From positions 14,296,000 to 14,359,999 of the forward strand of contig CM060853.1 in assembly GCA_030737835.1 (NCBI GenBank): a stretch of 64,000 nucleotides of DNA, given 5' to 3'. This DNA is from Acorus gramineus (taxonomy: Eukaryota; Streptophyta; Magnoliopsida; Acorales; Acoraceae). Positions within the stretch are counted from its first letter, which is position 1. Each line of letters opens with the position of its first letter. A program made the translations under genes and the position numbers. Positions 60,026-64,000 of this stretch are shown piece after piece. The notes under the pieces are model-generated. The model saw only the letters and a program-made list of their open reading frames with translations, made no database searches and was not told the origin of the DNA.

Positions 60026-60456
60026 AACCCACTACCCTTTTATTTTGTTTTGGATTGTGGGTTTTGTAAATTCGAGAAGGGGAGGGGAGAGAGAAGATAG
60101 ATGAGGGTGGAGGAGAGTGTGGCTGAAGAGGGTGGCAGGGTGGAGGAGGCTATGGCAGCATCTGAAGGACACGGGAGAGAGGTGTAGTGAGAGAAAGAGA
60201 AGGAGGAGGAGAAAGAAAGAGAGAGGGAGGGAGGGGTTTGGCCGGATAGGGCAACAGGGTCAGGACGGAGGTGGGTGACGCCCTCTTTCTCTCTCCAAAT
60301 CACCCATTCTTTGGCGTCTTCTAGGCTTTAGCCGTCTCCACCCTGCCGCCCCCTCCGTCTGCACCCTCCTCTCTCTTCCTCTCTTCTTCCTCTCCCTTTC
60401 TCAAATTTACCAAACCTACAACCCAAAATTTTTTTGGGTTGTTGGGTTGTGGGTTT
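60026..60456. mobile_element. Foldback element with purine/pyrimidine-rich arms
   Basis: The left arm (AACCCACTACCC ... GGTTTTGTAAATTCGAGAAG, then GA-rich) and the right arm (CT-rich, then CTCAAATTTACCAAACC ... GTTGTGGGTTT) are imperfect inverted complements over about 60 bp at the ends and continue as purine against pyrimidine tracts. No clear target duplication. Confidence 0.5.
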
Positions 60457-61779
60457 AAAAAAAACACTGAGGATTACCCCTCCAAAACCTAAAAAAAATA
60501 AAGGACTTTTGCATGTATAATATTTAAAAACATGATATTTAATTTTATACCACTCTAAATAATCTATTATGTCATTGAAATATATAGAATTTATACATAT
60601 TTAATATCATAGTTAACTTTCATTCAAATTTCTATTAAAACCGTTTAAGTGTTAGAGAAATAACTAAATCACCCTTCTTTTTTCTAATGCATATTTTATC
60701 TTATCAAATACAATATTTATAAAAATAAAAATTATTAATTTTAATATGAAAATGATAAATTTTATCTAAAATCCAAAAAGCATAAAAATTAATCATATAG
60801 ACTATTTATTAGCGAAGACATAATAATTATTAAAACTTATATTAGTAAAAATAAAATAAAATTATTTTGAGAATAATTAATCATATATATTACAAAATGA
60901 TAAATTTTAAAAAAATTAGATCTTGATTGGAAGAAAAGGAAAAAATGGGTAAGGTTGAATGTCTTGCGAGCGATTGATTTAGAAAAACATAAAATTAATT
61001 AAATTATTATGTTTAATTATTTACATTTGGTGAAATAATATATATTAAGGTTATTTATGTTATTTTTTACTTTTTGGTGAATAAATTAACTATAGCTATG
61101 GTTCATTTTGGTTAAAAAATGATAAAAGAGGAGCACATTTTTATATTAAATTTTTTTTTAATGATATAAAAATAAATACATTATTTGTGGTAGTATAAAA
61201 ATAAATACATACGAAAAAAACCCAAAAATAAAACTGGATCTAATAATAAATAATAAATTCACCAATAAATTTGAGATAGACCTGTTCAGTCCCTTCTAGT
61301 CTAATATATGTCAAACCTAGTTCCAGCACTGTTTAAAAACACTGTTGTGACATTGATTTGTTCTATGGACCTGTCTGGTAATGCATTTTAATGGCTTTTA
61401 CGTTCAAAAAACAATGAAATTTTTAAATGTCCATCCAAACGGGAACCATGTTTGAAACTCGCATCTAACGTTTACCGTTTAAAATAACCAAGTTAGCAAA
61501 CACCTTGAAAGAATGCTTTTCAGAAGCACCCAAGCAAACACAACATCCTTTTCCATGTAAAATTGCTATTAGTAAGGGCATTTATATAATCACAATGTTG
61601 CATAAGCCAACCTCGTTAGATTTGCCAAACAAGTACTCCAAATACAAAACATGATTTTCTAACACAGCTCACTCATTTGTTACTTTCCAAAAGCCTAGGT
61701 TGTGAAATTTAGTGGTGTCTACCACACTCCCAAACGGACCCCATGTTAAACCAAACCATGGTTTATGTTATATATTGTG
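60457..61779. other. Intergenic DNA
   Basis: Very AT-rich; no gene or clear element recognised. Confidence 0.45.
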
Positions 61780-62110
61780 GAGTCTGATGATTTGCGCAGA
61801 GGATTGTTGGCGCTACGTAAGGTCGGACGGGGGTCGAACTCATAATGATATGTCAGTATAAAAGAGCATCTCATATTTTTCATTAGGTTCTAGGATTTTT
61901 ATCTTCGGTGTGACCATTGTAAAAACTTCTCATTGATAGTGGATTGATCTCTGGTGTGCTCCGTGAACGTAGGCAAGATTTGCCGAACCACGTAAAATTT
62001 TTGTGTCTTTGCTTCGATTTGTTTGTTTATTTTTTTTATTGATTGCATCCCAAGATCCGAAATCGTAACAGTTTATGGCAAAACATGAACGGAAAAGTAT
62101 GTTTAACAAC
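61780..62110 (+). mobile_element. Copia-like LTR fragment
   Basis: The stretch with GTGTGCTCCGTGAACGTAGG, GCCGAACCACGTAAAATTTT and a T-rich TTGATTGCATCCC tail follows the usual 3' part of a Copia LTR. A GTATAAAAGAG TATA box is at about 61856. No partner LTR or target duplication was identified. Confidence 0.5.
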
Positions 62111-62159
62111 ATATGAGAATAATTTTGTTGTTGTTGATCCCGTATGTGCATATCCATTT

Positions 62160-62345
62160 GCTATTATTCATGTCTAAAATCTCGTTCCACTACGCTCTAT
62201 AGAGTCTTTCTTCTTGTACACCCACTTGCACCAGATAATCAAATTGCTCGCTTCCCCTAAGGTAACTCTATAGATACCCAAGTATGGTTCTTGTGAAAAG
62301 ACTGTTTCTCCTCCTCAATGGCTATCCATCTTCCATTCCTGACAA
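62160..62345 (-). pseudogene. Copia reverse-transcriptase start, broken
   Basis: On minus the sequence reads AIEEEKQSFHKNHTWVSIELP, a stop (TAG), then GKRAI, and after a frame change CKWVYKKKD. This is the beginning of the Copia reverse-transcriptase domain (pattern EE..SL.KN.TW.LV.LP.GK..I.CKWV.K.K). The stop and the frame change show it is dead. Its orientation is opposite to the LTR-like sequence beside it. Confidence 0.7.
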
Positions 62346-64000
62346 AAAAAAATCTTTTTTTTTGCTTGGTAATTTATTTTTTATTTTTATTGTTCTTAGT
62401 CAAATCTTCTTCTATAAATATGATAAGACTTGGATCTAAGACCCTTCAGTGATAAGGGAAAACCTCTACCAACATATTTAAAAGTGGTTCAATAATAATA
62501 ATAATAATAAAATCTTTTATTGTTCACACCATGCCTTAAAACTAGGAGTGGAGCCAAAGGGGGCGGGCTGGGGCGGCTCCCCCAAGGCCCGATCAAATAT
62601 GCATGGGTAATCCGGTAATGCATGGGTGGGTGAGAATTAATAATGGAAATGCTTGTTTTACATATGGAACCCTAAAAAAAAGTTATATTGTTAATATGCC
62701 CGAAATTCTATTTCCTACAACAAAAATGAATGTTTAAATTTTGCATGAATGCCCTTTTAATGGGTATTTTACACAATATAAATTTTGTAAGTTTTACATG
62801 AATAAAATTCAAAAGGGCATGCATCCACAATTTAAACCCTTTTGAGGGTTATATATGCAAAAATCCTAATTGAATGAGTGAGTTTAATTAAAATTCAATA
62901 ATATTACGTGCAGTCCCATTAATACATTTGATTATTTTTTAAGTATATGCCTATATAATAAAGTGTATTCATATTTTATAGAAATGAAGTACATGCTCAT
63001 ATGAAATAAATGCATATATATTATTTACATTTTCTGTAATAATGTAATATAGATTGCGTTAATCGATTTTATATATTGTGTTAGACATGACAAATGTAAA
63101 TAGGTTTACAAAAAAGATCGAGTGCATAGTACCCATTGGGATCTGGAGTTGTGAGCTTTTTCTTAAAAAATTGTAAAAATGTTTGTTTTCATAGGAATAT
63201 TGGTATATGGTTTGGAGGGGTTAAAAAGTCAGTGATTTAGATGTTTTAGTGATTTCTTTTATTTATTTTAATTTTTAATCATTGCTATACTGAGTCTCTC
63301 AGATTTTTTGAAGTGAGATTTTAAATTCTAATTTTCAAAATATAAGTTTAAAAGATATCATTGTAAGTTTTTGTGATCAATTATTTTTTTTATATTCATT
63401 TTTTTTTTTGAAGCTTTATTTTTTCTATTCGTTGTGATAGGAATAATGATATTTCAATATTTTTTTCTAGATCTTTTATAAATTATTTCATATCCCTAAA
63501 TATAGGAAAAGCAATACAAAAATAACTTTCGATCTAAATTGTCATTACCTAAAAAAAAAAGTCGGTCATTATTCAATTGTATTAATGTTGCCTTATAATT
63601 ATTCTTTTTATTTTCCTCTTGACTCTTGATCCTCCGGCCCCCTTGCTTTAATTTCTAGACCTATAACCAACCAATACTATGTGTCTTTTTTGGACTGCCT
63701 TCCAATAAGGACTACTTGTGAGGTCTTGGCGTTGGTTATACTGTGGTTTTGACGAAAATAGTTGGCATTATTATATCTTTTTATGTAGTTGTCCTTATGC
63801 AATAAGACTCCTTTGCGAGGTCTTGGCGTTGGTTATACTGTTGGTCATGCTATGTTTTATTTTAAATAAAAGAATATTATTTATGTAATTTACTCATCTG
63901 TTTAATTAATAAATGGTAAATGAATTAATGTCTTAAATTGAATGTGGTTTTTGTAGAGTCCAAAAATAAGGTCCACCAACTATGCTCTATATACCGGCAA
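62346..64000. other. Intergenic DNA with GC-rich element edge and direct repeat
   Basis: A GC-rich AGTGGAGCCAAAGGGGG at 62549 looks like a worn relative of the hAT terminus at 3083 (CAGTGGCGGAGCCA). No matching right end was pinned down. A 25-bp exact direct repeat is listed separately. No gene is recognised. Confidence 0.4.
63720..63841. repeat. 25-bp exact direct repeat, 97 bp apart
   Basis: GAGGTCTTGGCGTTGGTTAT and the five bases after it occur at 63720-63744 and 63817-63841. Upstream similarity (AATAAGGACT / AATAAGACTC) suggests a longer diverged tandem unit. Confidence 0.8.

Noticed and set aside
60040-60303. 87-codon open frame on minus with serine/leucine repeats
   Set aside because: Follows from the purine-rich arm of a foldback element.

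Overview
The window is nuclear DNA from a flowering plant. The coding exons are short, separated by long AT-rich introns with GT..AG borders, and the products belong to plant families. The DNA between genes is full of plant-type transposable elements (LINEs, hAT and Mutator-like elements, foldback MITEs, Copia remnants). I cannot name the species from sequence alone. No prokaryotic features, CRISPR arrays, rRNA or tRNA genes were seen.

Four protein-coding genes can be rebuilt exon by exon. (1) A homocysteine S-methyltransferase gene on + (18087-25080, 7 exons) carries an apparent 1-bp deletion in exon 5. (2) A C1orf52/UPF0690-like small charged protein on - (26708-28998, two coding exons plus an upstream leader exon near 30542-30620). 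(3) The KEOPS-complex kinase BUD32/TP53RK on + (35296-44127, 6 coding exons, 226 aa) has a 7.7-kb second intron filled with LINE insertions. (4) A plant inositol polyphosphate 5-phosphatase on + (51068-54208, 10 exons, 590 aa) has a GYPNPY repeat close to its C-terminus. A further chain of splice-flanked segments lies just downstream (54340-55159). An mTERF-like coding fragment lies at 58994-59321 on -.

Layout: 1-18000 is gene-poor and repeat-rich. It holds a hAT element (3083-3847), a 3.04-kb Mutator-like element with 9-bp target duplication (5674-8717) that contains its own promoter- and exon-like structure on -, and a foldback element with a second hAT nested in it (10439-11679). 18000-30600 holds genes 1 and 2, which are convergent. 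30600-34300 is intergenic and contains a LINE whose 5' part is inverted (31429-33229). 34300-44130 is BUD32. 44130-50640 is intergenic with a 276-bp Mutator-type hairpin MITE. 50640-55230 is the phosphatase and its downstream segments. 55230-64000 is gene-poor, with LINE, mTERF, foldback and Copia remnants.

The four genes serve separate housekeeping roles (methionine recycling, an unknown conserved protein, tRNA t6A modification, phosphoinositide signalling), and nothing suggests they work as one system. The most distinctive content is the well-preserved record of transposition: several insertions still show both target-site duplications, including two very small ones.
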